Shown piece by piece: positions 7,296 through 16,387 of a stretch of 64,000 nucleotides of DNA. A model generated the notes under the pieces. That model had not been told where the DNA came from, made no database searches, and was given only the letters and a program-made list of their open reading frames with translations. How positions within the stretch are numbered: position 1 is the first letter of the stretch; every line of letters starts with the position of its first letter. The translations under genes were made by a program, and so were the position numbers. The DNA is from CAYLPU01 sp964385635 (lineage in GTDB: Bacteria > Chloroflexota > Anaerolineae > B4-G1): positions 1 to 64,000 of the forward strand of contig CAYLPU010000007.1 of the NCBI GenBank assembly GCA_964385635.1, read 5' to 3'.

Positions 7296-9994
7296 TGCAA
7301 ACCGACACGCAGACCGCCCGCCGCGAACGTACCCTTCTGCTCATCGCCGCCGCCTTCCTCACCGTCGGCACTCTCACCCTTGCGATCCGCAATTCTTCAT
7401 TCTTCATTCTCCACTCTTCATTCTCCACTCTCTATTGGTCATTTGTCATTTCCTCATTCATCATCTCTTTCGCCACCGCCCACCTCTTCCTCTCCCGCCA
7501 CCTCCCCCACCGCGACCCCCTCCTGCTGCCCGTGGGGGCACTGCTGACCGGCTGGGGACTCCTGCTCATCGGACGGCTGGCGATCAACTTCCTTCTGCGG
7601 CAAGCCGTCTGGCTGCTCATCTCCACAGTCGCGCTCCTGGTCATCGTCCGGCTGGGCCACGACCTGCGTTGGCTGCGGCGGTTCCGCTACACCTGGCTCC
7701 TCGGAGGTCTGGCACTGCTGACGACCACGCTCGTCTTCGGCGTCAACCCCTCCGGCTACGGCCAGCGCCTCTGGTTGGGAGCCTGGGGGGTCTACTTCCA
7801 ACCGTCCGAACCGCTGAAACTCCTGCTGGTGGTCTACCTGGCCTCTTACCTGGCCGAGCGGCGGGAACTGCTCATCTCAGAGGGACGGAAGATCGGGCGC
7901 TGGCACCTCCCCCCGCTGGCCTACGTCGGTCCGCTCCTGGCGATGTTCGGGCTGGCGATAGTGCTTTTGGCCTGGCAGCAGGACCTGGGGGCGGCCATGC
8001 TGTTTTTCTTCACCTTTCTGGCCATGCTCTACCTGGCGACCGGCCAGTGGGAGTACGTCGCAACCGGGTCGGCGCTCTTCCTCGTGGTGGGCCTGGCCGG
8101 TTACCGCTTCTCCGACCGGGTGGCACTGCGGGTAGATGGCTGGCTGGACCCCTGGCCGGAGGCGGCCGGCCGCGCCTTCCAGATCGTGCAGAGCCTGTTG
8201 GCCTTTGGGGCCGGGGGGATTTTCGGACAGGGACTGGGGTTGGGCAGCCCGACCTACATCCCCGCCGTGCATACCGACTTCGTCTTCGCTGCCATCGGGG
8301 AGGAATTCGGCCTGGCGGGGACGCTGGTCACCGTCGCGTTGTACGGGGTGTTGATGTTGCGCGGCTTCCGCATCGCCGCCCGTGCCCCGCGCCCCTTCGA
8401 GCACCTCCTGGCTGCTGGGCTGACCGCCGGGCTGATCATCCAGGCCTGGGTCATCATGGCCGGAAACAGCAGGCTGGCCCCTATCGCTGGCGTCACCCTC
8501 CCCTTCGTCTCCTACGGCGGCAGTTCCATCCTGACCAGTTTCATCGCCCTCGCCCTTCTCCTCCGCATCTCCAGTTCCGCATCTGAGGTCCGAAGTCCGA
8601 AGTCCACAGCCATCACATCGCCCACACACCCACGCACCCACACATCTCTTCTCTACCTGGCCTGCGCCCTCTCCCTGGCCCTGGCGCTTCTAGCCGCGAC
8701 GTGTGGCTACTGGACCGTCGTCCGCGCAGACCATCTACGCGCCCGCTACGACAACCCCCGCCGCGTGCTTTACGAACAACGCATCGTGCGGGGGCGCATA
8801 TTGGACCGGGATGGGGTCGTGCTGGCCGCTGTAGAGGTGGAAAAGAACGGCACCGTCACGCGCCGCTACCCGAGCCCGGAGGCCGCGCCTGTCGTCGGTT
8901 ATGCAAGCCTGCGCCACGGTACCGGGGGGATTGAGGCAGCCTTCGACGCGGCACTGCGGGGAGAGGATGGCCGCAGCGGTTGGCAGGTCGCGTGGGAGGA
9001 ACTGCTCCATCGCCCACCCCACGGCCACGACGTGCAGTTGACGCTCGACGCGCCGCTGCAAATCCAGGCCCAGCAGGCACTGGCAGGTCACGCTGGAGCG
9101 GTGGTGCTGCTCGACGCCACCACCGGCGAGATCCTGGCCCTGGCCTCCAGCCCCACCTTCGACCCAGAGCACCTGGACGAGGAGTGGGAGGCCCTGAGCG
9201 AAGACCCCGCCGCGCCGCTGGTCAACCGCGCCACGCAGGGGTTCTACCAGCCGGGGGCCGCCCTCCAGACCATCGTCATAGCCGAGGCGCTGAGCGAGGG
9301 CCTGGCCGATCTCACCGCCCCCACTCCCAACCCAACGGCAACCATCACGATAAATGGCACACGTCTGGGCTGCAGCACGGCCATGTTTGAGCCACTCACA
9401 CTGGCCGAGGTCTACGCCGCCGCCTGCCCAGTCCCCTTCGCGGAGTTGGGCGAACGGTTAGGGGGTGCCGGCCTGGCAGAAGCAGTAGAGCGCTGGGCGC
9501 TCACCACCCCGCCCTCGCTGGAGATCCCGACCGAGGCGGCCGACTGGAACGCAGAGATGCCCTCGACTACGGCAGCCTTGCGGGCCGAGGCCATCGGCCA
9601 GGGAAGACTGATCGTATCGCCGTTGCAGATGGCGCTGGTAGCAGGGACGCTGGCCAACGCGGGGACGATGCCTGTCCCCCGGCTGGTGCTTCGCGTGCAG
9701 GATACGGAGGGAGACTGGCAGAAATACCCCAGCGCCGGGCAGCCCCGCGCTGTCCTCCCGGCAGATCGCGCCCAGCAACTGCTCGCGGCCTGGCAGCGCT
9801 ACGAGGATGATATCGCCGCGCACTGGGGGTTCGCCGTCGCTGGTGAAGGACAGCCGCCGCACGCCTGGTTCCTGGGAGTAGCCCCGGCAAATGTACCCCG
9901 CTACGCCGTGGTCGTTCTCTTGGAACACTCCGCCGACCCCCACCGAGCGGCAGAGGTGGGAAGCGTGCTTCTGAAAACGGCTTTGAACCACTGA
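7295..9994 (+). CDS. RodA/FtsW fused to a degenerate penicillin-binding domain
   Basis: An 899-residue fusion. Residues 1-430 are a SEDS glycosyltransferase (RodA/FtsW/SpoVE) with GVNPSGYGQRLWLGAWGVYFQPSE, DLGAAMLFF and FVSYGGSSI. Residues about 455-899 are a class B PBP: the pedestal RGRILDRDGVVLA and a transpeptidase fold. All three catalytic motifs are lost. SxxK is AALQ at 655-658 (PGAALQ instead of PGSTFK), SxN is replaced by ACPV near 710-713, and KTG is deleted (AVAG-EGQ at 848-853). The PBP half is probably a non-enzymatic partner for the SEDS half. Word repeats are translated at 7388-7465 and in the linker at 8574-8640. No clear Shine-Dalgarno precedes ATG 7295. Confidence 0.9.
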   Translation: MQTDTQTARRERTLLLIAAAFLTVGTLTLAIRNSSFFILHSSFSTLYWSFVISSFIISFATAHLFLSRHLPHRDPLLLPVGALLTGWGLLLIGRLAINFLLRQAVWLLISTVALLVIVRLGHDLRWLRRFRYTWLLGGLALLTTTLVFGVNPSGYGQRLWLGAWGVYFQPSEPLKLLLVVYLASYLAERRELLISEGRKIGRWHLPPLAYVGPLLAMFGLAIVLLAWQQDLGAAMLFFFTFLAMLYLATGQWEYVATGSALFLVVGLAGYRFSDRVALRVDGWLDPWPEAAGRAFQIVQSLLAFGAGGIFGQGLGLGSPTYIPAVHTDFVFAAIGEEFGLAGTLVTVALYGVLMLRGFRIAARAPRPFEHLLAAGLTAGLIIQAWVIMAGNSRLAPIAGVTLPFVSYGGSSILTSFIALALLLRISSSASEVRSPKSTAITSPTHPRTHTSLLYLACALSLALALLAATCGYWTVVRADHLRARYDNPRRVLYEQRIVRGRILDRDGVVLAAVEVEKNGTVTRRYPSPEAAPVVGYASLRHGTGGIEAAFDAALRGEDGRSGWQVAWEELLHRPPHGHDVQLTLDAPLQIQAQQALAGHAGAVVLLDATTGEILALASSPTFDPEHLDEEWEALSEDPAAPLVNRATQGFYQPGAALQTIVIAEALSEGLADLTAPTPNPTATITINGTRLGCSTAMFEPLTLAEVYAAACPVPFAELGERLGGAGLAEAVERWALTTPPSLEIPTEAADWNAEMPSTTAALRAEAIGQGRLIVSPLQMALVAGTLANAGTMPVPRLVLRVQDTEGDWQKYPSAGQPRAVLPADRAQQLLAAWQRYEDDIAAHWGFAVAGEGQPPHAWFLGVAPANVPRYAVVVLLEHSADPHRAAEVGSVLLKTALNH
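7388..7465. repeat. ATTCTTC / CATTTGTC word repeat inside the fusion gene
   Basis: Tandem variants of ATTCTTC and ATTCTCCACTC, then TCATTTGTCATTTCC. They are translated in frame in the N-terminal membrane region as RNSSFFILHSSFSTLYWSF. The composition is AT-rich compared with the GC-rich flanks, which suggests an insertion tolerated by the membrane segment. Confidence 0.75.
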
Positions 9995-10065
9995 AACCAG
10001 GTGTTACCTTTTCCCCACTTGAACGACATATAGGGTAAACCCCCATCAGCGCTGACGGAGGGATT

Positions 10066-10632
10066 GTGAAAGACCCACACGTTGAACCAGACGACGGTGT
10101 GCTGGTCAAGGCCGCCCAAACCGACCCTGACGCATTCGACGCGCTCTACCGCCGCTACATCGCCCGCATCTACCGCTACTGCTACGCCCGCGCTGGTAAC
10201 CGGGCCGACGCCGAGGACCTGACCGCGCAGACGTTTCTGGCTGCACTGGAAGGACTGTCCCGTTACCGGGGACGCGGGCCGTTCGCCGCCTGGCTGTTTG
10301 GCGTCGCCCGCCGCAAGTGCGCCGACCACCACCGCAGCCACTACGCCGACCGCAGCGAGCCGCTGGCAGCCGCCCAGTCGCTGCCCGACCCATCTGCGCC
10401 CGACCCGGAGCAAAACGCCTATCACAACAGCGTACTGGACTGCATCCGGCGGGCCCTGCCCAGCCTCAGCCTCGACCGGCGCGAGGCGCTCACCTTGCGC
10501 TTCTGGGGCGGGTTAAAGGCCCGCGAGGTCGCCGCCGTGATGCGCCGCAGCGAGGGCGCGGTCAAGATGCTGGTTTCGCGCGCCGTCGCCGACCTGAGAA
10601 GAAGGTGCCTGGATGAAGAAAAAACTGAATGA
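10066..10632 (+). CDS. ECF-type RNA polymerase sigma factor
   Basis: A 188-residue sigma-70 family protein. Region 2 covers residues about 20-90 (DAFDALYRRYIARIYRYCYARAG, DAEDLTAQTFLAAL, FAAWLFGVARRKCADHHR). Region 4 covers about 125-180 (LPSLSLDRREALTLRFWGGLKAREVAAVMRRSEGAVKMLVSRAVADLRR). GTG 10066 follows a GGAGGG at 10057-10062, a short 3-base spacing. The gene overlaps the next by 20 bases, so the pair is translationally coupled; the next protein is the probable anti-sigma factor. It controls an unknown regulon, presumably envelope-related. Confidence 0.92.
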   Translation: MKDPHVEPDDGVLVKAAQTDPDAFDALYRRYIARIYRYCYARAGNRADAEDLTAQTFLAALEGLSRYRGRGPFAAWLFGVARRKCADHHRSHYADRSEPLAAAQSLPDPSAPDPEQNAYHNSVLDCIRRALPSLSLDRREALTLRFWGGLKAREVAAVMRRSEGAVKMLVSRAVADLRRRCLDEEKTE

Positions 10633-13438
10633 GAAACAACTTGCCGGCCGACTGGATGCCTACATTGACCTCTCCCCTCACGCTGAGAGGCGCGGGGAGG
10701 AGCCCCCGGAAGCGTCCATCGTTGACGCCCTGCGCCTGAGCGCCGCCAGCGTCGAACCCTCCCCCGAGTTCGTCGAACGGTGCTCCGCTACCCTGCACCA
10801 ACGCCGGATCACCCGCTCCCTCTCTCCCCGTCCCCGTATCCCCCTGTCTGCCCGTCTTATCTGGGCCGGAGCCGCCGTCGCCGTGGCGCTTCTGCTTGCC
10901 TTCGTGCTCCCACCGCTCCTCGGTGGCGACCACGACCTGCCGCCGCTGCCCCGCCTGGTCTACGCCTCCGGCCACGGCCCCCAGCCTGTCCCGGACGGTC
11001 TGCTGGCCGGCGCCGACCTGACCCTGGTCACCGACCTGCCCGACGTACCCGCCGAGGCGCCCGTCTACCGCGCCACGAGCGCACCGATCCCCACCACCCC
11101 GGAGGAGGCGTTGGCCTGGGCGCGCGACTTTGGCCTGCCCGACCCGCAGGTCTACCGCGATCCCCGCGAGCCGGAAGCGCTCTTCGTCCTGGGTGACGAT
11201 GGCCAACTGCTGGCCTTTCGCCAGTTCGGGCCAATGGGCAGTATTGATTACGGCAACGACGCCGCTGCTGCTGCCGTGGAGGGCACGCCGCTCTCCCTCG
11301 ATCAGGCCGCAGAGGTCGCCGTGGCCTTCCTGCGCCAGCACGACCTGTTGCCCGCCGCCTACCGCGTTCAGGAGCCGGAACATTTTGCACCCCGGCCGGA
11401 GAATCCCATCCGCTTCGTGCACGTCGTGCCGGAACTGGAGGGGCACCCGTTGGTCGGCTACAGGACCGGGGCACAGGTGGCCGTCAACCCGGCCGGACAG
11501 GTGACCTACGCCAGTTTTACCCCGATCACCTTCGAGCGCGGCGAGACCTACCCGATCAAGTCAGCCCAGGAGGCTTACGACGAACTGACCGGCGGACAGG
11601 TGACCGGCAGCCCCTTCCGGCTGGACACCGACATCCGCTACTCAGCCGAGATGGACGTGCAGCACTACAGCCCTCCCCCGCCTGCCTGGTCCATCGGCCA
11701 GCCCGTGACGCTCACCGGCTGGGTGCGCGTGCTGGTGGCCGAGCCTGTCCTGAGCGCAGCCGAAGGAGAGGGCGGCGACGTGCGCGCCCAACTGACGGCG
11801 TGGGGTGGCACGCAATACGACCTGACAGGCCCACGCCTGGCCGAACTGGCCGACGTGGGCTTTGAGGACGTGCAAGTCCGAGGCACGATCGTTGCTCAGG
11901 TAGGAGAACGTCACTGGCAGGTGGAGATGACCGATTGGGAGGCCGTCCCGCAGCGCCAACCCCAATGCCTGGTCGGCACGTTCACGCTGGATGGGGACGA
12001 GGCCTGGCTGGTGACCGAGCCTGTCCTGAGCGCAGCCGAAGGAAAGGGCGAGCGCTACCGCCTACCGAACGCACCTGACGAACTGAGCGACGGGCAGCGC
12101 ATCGAGGTCTGCGCCGACGAACTCCCCGCCGAGGGAGACGATCTGGACTGGTGGTCCATCACTGCGCCGCCCATGTCCGCAGGCGAAGGGTACGTCGGTA
12201 GCAGCAGCAGTTCCGTCAGTGTCGTCGTGGAAGCGCCGGTCGAGGAACCGCTTTCCCCTACACAGGCCAAAACGATCTTTGAAATCGGCCAGAGCGTCGA
12301 GGTCACCGGCGTGGTGCACGCCACCATCTTTGTCAACGGAGAATCGCGGCGCGTCGAAGCGTGGCTGGACGTGGATGAACCCGGTGAGGAGCAGCCACCT
12401 TATCCGCTCAGCGGGCCACCGGAGGTGCTGGAAGCAATCGCACAACTGGCCCGGTTGCACGTGCGCGTGCGTGGGCAGGCCGTCGCCAGCATACAGGAAT
12501 GGCCACCGGGGGGGCTGGGCATCGAAATCGAGGACTTTGAAAAAGTCTGGCCGGACGAGCGTGTACAGGGCTTTCTGGGCCACCTGGACCTGGAGACGCT
12601 GGAAGGGCGCGAGGTCGTGGTCTTCACCGACCACGAAACGGGCCAACGGTACGTGCTGGCCTCCTCGCTGGAGACGGGTGGCAGCGGATGGGTCACGTCC
12701 GGCGACTCTATCCTGAATTACGAACAGATCTTTGTAACCGGGGTGGTGGTGCAGCTTGAAGAGACATACGCCGGACTGCCTGTTCTGCGGCGGGCCGGTA
12801 TGCACAAGGACTCGCAAACCGATGCCGCCACCAGCGCCGACGAGATTCCGCTGGACATTCCGCAAGTCGTTGACGAATCGCGCTTCCCGCCCGGTCGGGG
12901 CGGGTTGCAGGGCGCGTTCGTCGTGGATCGCGTGGAACTGGCCTACTACGACGAGCCGCAGTCGCCATCACCGGTGGTATCACCGGACAGGGCGCCGACG
13001 TGGACCCATCCGACAGAGCAGACCATCCAGCCCGTGTGGGTCTTTTACGGCCACAATGCCGATGACACCACACGCTTCACCGCGTACATCCAGGCCGTCA
13101 CCGATGAGTACGTCGAGAATGCGATAGCCACGGTGGTGCCGGACACGTCGCCGCCCCAGCCCGAATCGCCAAGCGGATACCTCCCCGGCGAGGCGATGAA
13201 AGCCTTCTTTGAACTGCCCGACGGGCTTGCCATCCGCACCGTCAACGGTGAGCCGGTCGAGGGGATTGACGAATCCGCCTGGGGCGAGACCCTGCCACCG
13301 ATCTACTGCTACGACGACCCGCCCCTGTGCGTCAGCCCCGACCCGGCCACCTGGCAGGTGCTGCAGGCACAGCACCCCGACAAGACCGACTGGAGCGACT
13401 GGCGTCCGCCGGACCCGGTGCAAGTGTCCGATCCATAG
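10613..13438 (+). CDS. Giant membrane protein, putative anti-sigma factor
   Basis: A 941-residue protein starting within the sigma gene. Residues 1-75 are cytoplasmic, with MKKKLNEKQLAGRLDAYIDL and a helical segment, as in anti-sigma N-termini, but no zinc HxxxCxxC motif is visible. One transmembrane helix lies at about 80-103. The remaining 830 residues are extracytoplasmic. Two internally similar modules near 350-440 and 560-650 (TGWVRVLV..., VTGVVHATI..., each followed by TGP/SGP and VQVRG/VRVRG) look like OB-type beta barrels. The phrase EPVLSAAEG occurs twice, encoded by a repeated DNA word. The anti-sigma role is inferred from overlap and topology. Confidence 0.65.
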   Translation: MKKKLNEKQLAGRLDAYIDLSPHAERRGEEPPEASIVDALRLSAASVEPSPEFVERCSATLHQRRITRSLSPRPRIPLSARLIWAGAAVAVALLLAFVLPPLLGGDHDLPPLPRLVYASGHGPQPVPDGLLAGADLTLVTDLPDVPAEAPVYRATSAPIPTTPEEALAWARDFGLPDPQVYRDPREPEALFVLGDDGQLLAFRQFGPMGSIDYGNDAAAAAVEGTPLSLDQAAEVAVAFLRQHDLLPAAYRVQEPEHFAPRPENPIRFVHVVPELEGHPLVGYRTGAQVAVNPAGQVTYASFTPITFERGETYPIKSAQEAYDELTGGQVTGSPFRLDTDIRYSAEMDVQHYSPPPPAWSIGQPVTLTGWVRVLVAEPVLSAAEGEGGDVRAQLTAWGGTQYDLTGPRLAELADVGFEDVQVRGTIVAQVGERHWQVEMTDWEAVPQRQPQCLVGTFTLDGDEAWLVTEPVLSAAEGKGERYRLPNAPDELSDGQRIEVCADELPAEGDDLDWWSITAPPMSAGEGYVGSSSSSVSVVVEAPVEEPLSPTQAKTIFEIGQSVEVTGVVHATIFVNGESRRVEAWLDVDEPGEEQPPYPLSGPPEVLEAIAQLARLHVRVRGQAVASIQEWPPGGLGIEIEDFEKVWPDERVQGFLGHLDLETLEGREVVVFTDHETGQRYVLASSLETGGSGWVTSGDSILNYEQIFVTGVVVQLEETYAGLPVLRRAGMHKDSQTDAATSADEIPLDIPQVVDESRFPPGRGGLQGAFVVDRVELAYYDEPQSPSPVVSPDRAPTWTHPTEQTIQPVWVFYGHNADDTTRFTAYIQAVTDEYVENAIATVVPDTSPPQPESPSGYLPGEAMKAFFELPDGLAIRTVNGEPVEGIDESAWGETLPPIYCYDDPPLCVSPDPATWQVLQAQHPDKTDWSDWRPPDPVQVSDP
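11741..12050. repeat. Two copies of a ~27-base word inside the anti-sigma gene
   Basis: The DNA word GAGCCTGTCCTGAGCGCAGC followed by CGAAGG occurs near 11741-11767 and again near 12017-12043, both in the same reading frame (EPVLSAAEG). The copies are about 276 bases apart and are not part of a longer repeat. A related word, GAGCCTGTCGAACCGCAGGG, occurs at 36303 and 37329. Confidence 0.8.
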
Positions 13439-13455
13439 CAACCCTCTCATAAAAA

Positions 13456-13484
13456 GAGCGACGCAACTTGCAGTTGCGTCGCTC
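13456..13484. terminator. Perfect 13-bp hairpin after the anti-sigma gene
   Basis: GAGCGACGCAACT, loop TGC, AGTTGCGTCGCTC. A run of five A precedes it, so the T-tract is on the minus strand. On the plus strand it lacks a U-run, but it sits 18 bases after the stop at 13438 and probably ends that operon. Confidence 0.7.
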
Positions 13485-13549
13485 CCGCACGTCAAAGAGG
13501 CCAGAGACGAAAGCCGTTCTTTCGCAGATTTGTCACCGGAGGCGTGAGA

Positions 13550-13777
13550 ATGATTGGAATTGACAGGACAGTATGGGCACTCCAGGTCGTAAACTTTCTC
13601 ATCCTGGCCGGATGGCTCGTGCTGACCATCGTGGCCCTGACGCGCCTGCGCCGCTGCCAGTTGAACGATACCGCGCGGGTTCTGTGGGTCATCGTCATCC
13701 TGCTGATTCCATTGCTGGGTGCATTGGCGTTCTTCGTAGTAAGTCCTGGGAAGCCACGACCTGGTGAGGAGCGGTGA
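13550..13777 (+). CDS. Small PLDc_N-type membrane protein
   Basis: A 75-residue protein with two hydrophobic helices joined by a basic loop: VVNFLILAGWLVLTIVALTRLRRC, then ARVLWVIVILLIPLLGALAFFVV. The pattern WVIVILLIPLLGALAFF matches the phospholipase-D nuclease N-terminal (PLDc_N) domain, which in longer proteins precedes a cardiolipin synthase domain; here it stands alone. ATG 13550 is chosen over GTG 13544 because GGAGG lies 7 bases before it. Function unknown, located in the membrane. Confidence 0.7.
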   Translation: MIGIDRTVWALQVVNFLILAGWLVLTIVALTRLRRCQLNDTARVLWVIVILLIPLLGALAFFVVSPGKPRPGEER

Positions 13778-14075
13778 CCCCCACCCACCCAATCTGCCGG
13801 TGAAGCCAACCTTGGACACTGACTCGTCACCGGCCTGCCCGACCTGGAGTGCTTCTACGGCGGCTGTGGCTGGCAGCAGATATTGGCCTACTTCTCCGGC
13901 CCGTAGCCCATTTGTATGCCGGGTGTCAATGAAGCGTCTAGCACAAGTTGAGGCTGTGTGATACCATGCGGCTACAGGGACAACTCGCACGTGAATTGGT
14001 GGACGCTGGACTGGAAAGCAGGCGATGTGGGATTTGAACTATGGGCACGGATTACGAATGTAGGAGGTCTTTCAA
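13778..14075. other. Gene-free stretch
   Basis: I see no convincing gene. A short open stretch at about 13826-13904 reads VTGLPDLECFYGGCGWQQILAYFSGP before a TAG and might be a decayed C-terminus, but I cannot assign it. A strong GTAGGAGGTC ribosome binding site near its end serves the next gene. Confidence 0.4.
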
Positions 14076-15122
14076 ATGAAACGACACACAACTCTGAAAC
14101 GCTGGCTCATTGTGCTGGCCATCCTGTTCGCCCCGCCCTTCCTGGTCGTGGGAGCGATGCAGGTGCTGTTTTGGCTGCTCTACCGGCTGTTCCCTTCTGC
14201 GCCGTTCCTTGCCTGGTTGGGCCTTGAGGGGTACGCAATCACCGTCCTGGGCGCGCACGTTCTGCTCTCGGCGGGGCTGATGTGGCTTCTGGTGCGCCGA
14301 TGGAGACGGGCCGGACGATGGCAGTTCGTCCTCACCGCCGTGGCGGTTCCGTTGGCCATGCCTTTTCTGGCTTTCTGGCCTCTGTCATTGCTGACGTGGC
14401 TGTCTTACCGGCTGTTCCCCTCCGCCTCCTCCACACCGTGGTTGTTTTTCGGAATCGTATACCCCTTTCTCTCCACCTCACTCCTGAGCGACGTGACCCG
14501 TTACGTGATCTTCAGCCTGGCTGCGCTGATATTGACCCTGGCGGCGCTGACCTGGCTGGCAGCGCAGGAGCGGGGACAGGTCTGGCGGCGCGGATGCTTC
14601 TACGTGCTCCTCGCTGCCTGCGCCTCGGTACTGACCTTCCCGCTGCTGATGCGTTACCAGCCGGTGGTTAAGGCCGCTCCCGGCGTCGAACTGCGCCTCG
14701 TGGACGAACCGGGTTTGCTGGAAGGAGTGGTCAAAAGTTGCCAGGCGGAAGCCGAAGTGCGGGGATGCCAATACGAGCCGCTGGGATGGGCGGACGCGCA
14801 GACGCTCGTGTACCGCCAATGGTGCGGCGGCTACTACACCAAGGAGGGCTGGCAACCTGGCACCCCACAGCCACCCCATGCCTACCACCTGGAGACAAGG
14901 GAGGTCTTACCCTGGGACGGAGACCCTGATGCGCTCTCGCGCGCGACCTGTCTCTCATCAGCCTGCATCTTGCCGGCGCTCGCCGAAAGGGAGCCGTTCG
15001 AACAGGGCTACTACCCCGGCCAGTACGGAACGCCGCTCATCTCATCTGATGGCCGTTGGGTCGCCTTCACCACCAAACACATCTACGGGCCGGAGGATTT
15101 GCTCGTCATATCGAGCGATTGA
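14076..15122 (+). CDS. Five-helix membrane protein with PD40-like tail
   Basis: A 348-residue protein. Five or so transmembrane helices span residues 8-195; the motif LLYRLFPSAPF / SYRLFPSASS appears twice, suggesting an internal duplication of a two-helix unit. The C-terminal 150 residues are outside and end in SSDGRWVAFTTKHIYGPEDLLVIS, one blade of a PD40/TolB-type beta-propeller. The start has AGGAGGT with 8-base spacing. Unknown function; similar tails occur in the secreted proteins downstream. Confidence 0.55.
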   Translation: MKRHTTLKRWLIVLAILFAPPFLVVGAMQVLFWLLYRLFPSAPFLAWLGLEGYAITVLGAHVLLSAGLMWLLVRRWRRAGRWQFVLTAVAVPLAMPFLAFWPLSLLTWLSYRLFPSASSTPWLFFGIVYPFLSTSLLSDVTRYVIFSLAALILTLAALTWLAAQERGQVWRRGCFYVLLAACASVLTFPLLMRYQPVVKAAPGVELRLVDEPGLLEGVVKSCQAEAEVRGCQYEPLGWADAQTLVYRQWCGGYYTKEGWQPGTPQPPHAYHLETREVLPWDGDPDALSRATCLSSACILPALAEREPFEQGYYPGQYGTPLISSDGRWVAFTTKHIYGPEDLLVISSD

Positions 15123-15129
15123 CGCCGTA

Positions 15130-15150
15130 GGGCAAATTGGCAATTTGCCC
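15130..15150. terminator. Small perfect hairpin between two membrane-protein genes
   Basis: GGGCAAATT, loop GGC, AATTTGCCC, 7 bases after the upstream stop. No T-run follows. Just downstream GCCAATATC occurs twice in direct repeat (15161-15183). Confidence 0.5.
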
Positions 15151-15197
15151 CACTCGAAAGCCAATATCACGAGCCAATATCGCGAAGGAGGTCTGAG

Positions 15198-16235
15198 ATG
15201 CAAAACCGTTCATTCTCTCCCACGCCTTGGATAAAGGTTGGCTTGGCCATCTTGCCTGGGCTGTCTATCGTAGGCACACGTAGTGGCTTTTTTAGAAGAG
15301 TTTTCGGGTTGGAGAATTGGCTGGCTCTCGGCCAGAATGACCTGATCCCTGTTTACATCGCGCTGGGCATTGTCATCGCTGGGCTTATCCTTGAGCGCCG
15401 GATCGCCGCTTGGAGTCTCCCCGCATTGGGATTGCTTCTCTTTAGTGCACCAGGGTGGCTGTTTACCCTGTTGGCCCGGTTTGGCAACCCGCGCAGCCCA
15501 TTCTGGCAAGTTGCTCCTCTCTACTTGATGTTGGCCGCGCTTGCCGCAATCGCTGCCCTGGCTGCATACCGGGTTTTCAAACAGCACGGCCTCCATATCC
15601 CCAGGTCAGGATGGTTGCTCCTCGGCCTGATGGTCCTGGTTAGCACAGCCTCCGTCATCGTTGGAGCAATCACCGACCGCAATCCGAACAAGTGGGTGTC
15701 TCTTTTGGCCCATCTACCGCTGGTGTTGTGGTGGACGGGCTTGATCCTGTTGCCCGTAGCGATAGGTTTGCCGCTGGCCCGGCGCGACGGCTTGCTCGCA
15801 GGGCTTTTGGTCGTTGGCGCCGAGTTTGTTCTGGTGGACGAGATTTTTGATCCTGCTTACGCCTTGGGCATGTGGATGTCTAACCAGGTCATAGTGAGGA
15901 TAGTGGACGCTATCCCAGCCGTGGGCCTCCTTGTGGTCGTGCCCCTCTGGATGATGCGTTCCCACTCGACACGTGGGCGGATCTGGGGTCTGCTGCTGCC
16001 AACTTTTGTTGCTCTGGTCGGCGCCGAGATCATCGCAGGGTCTGTACGCCCGTACTATGCGGATATTTGGCCTACACGCGCGATAGGGATAACCCAGTTC
16101 TTGGCCGTATTGGCTTTAGCGGTAGTGATGTACCATTGGATTGAACACCAAAGCCCGGCAGCGGCTGATACCCAGAAAGGCAAGGGGGCCTCGAAAGGCA
16201 AAACGACGACGGCAACCGCAATCAACGCAGCATAA
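15198..16235 (+). CDS. Multi-pass membrane protein of unknown function
   Basis: A 345-residue protein, largely hydrophobic, with about nine transmembrane helices starting at residue 12 and a basic C-terminal tail rich in K, T and A (QKGKGASKGKTTTATAINAA). I do not recognise a family. ATG 15198 has AAGGAGGT 8 bases upstream. The gene reads the same direction as its neighbours and is separated from them by 75 and 152 bases. Its base usage is slightly lower in GC than the genes upstream. Confidence 0.6.
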   Translation: MQNRSFSPTPWIKVGLAILPGLSIVGTRSGFFRRVFGLENWLALGQNDLIPVYIALGIVIAGLILERRIAAWSLPALGLLLFSAPGWLFTLLARFGNPRSPFWQVAPLYLMLAALAAIAALAAYRVFKQHGLHIPRSGWLLLGLMVLVSTASVIVGAITDRNPNKWVSLLAHLPLVLWWTGLILLPVAIGLPLARRDGLLAGLLVVGAEFVLVDEIFDPAYALGMWMSNQVIVRIVDAIPAVGLLVVVPLWMMRSHSTRGRIWGLLLPTFVALVGAEIIAGSVRPYYADIWPTRAIGITQFLAVLALAVVMYHWIEHQSPAAADTQKGKGASKGKTTTATAINAA

Positions 16236-16387
16236 ACCGGGCGTCATTCCCATAACCCGTCGTCGGGTCGCGGAACATTTCCACACGGTCAGTCGTCTAT
16301 ATAGTGAAGACGCTCCCACAGAGAGACGTCCGTTTTCACTTGCCAGTTCAGCAGCAGGGCAAACACAATTCAAGTGGAGGTGATAAA

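Noticed and set aside
12980..13990. Minus-strand open frame of 336 codons across the anti-sigma gene and the small membrane gene
   Set aside because: Composition is Arg/Gly-rich without motifs and it overlaps genes with clear starts and domains on the plus strand.
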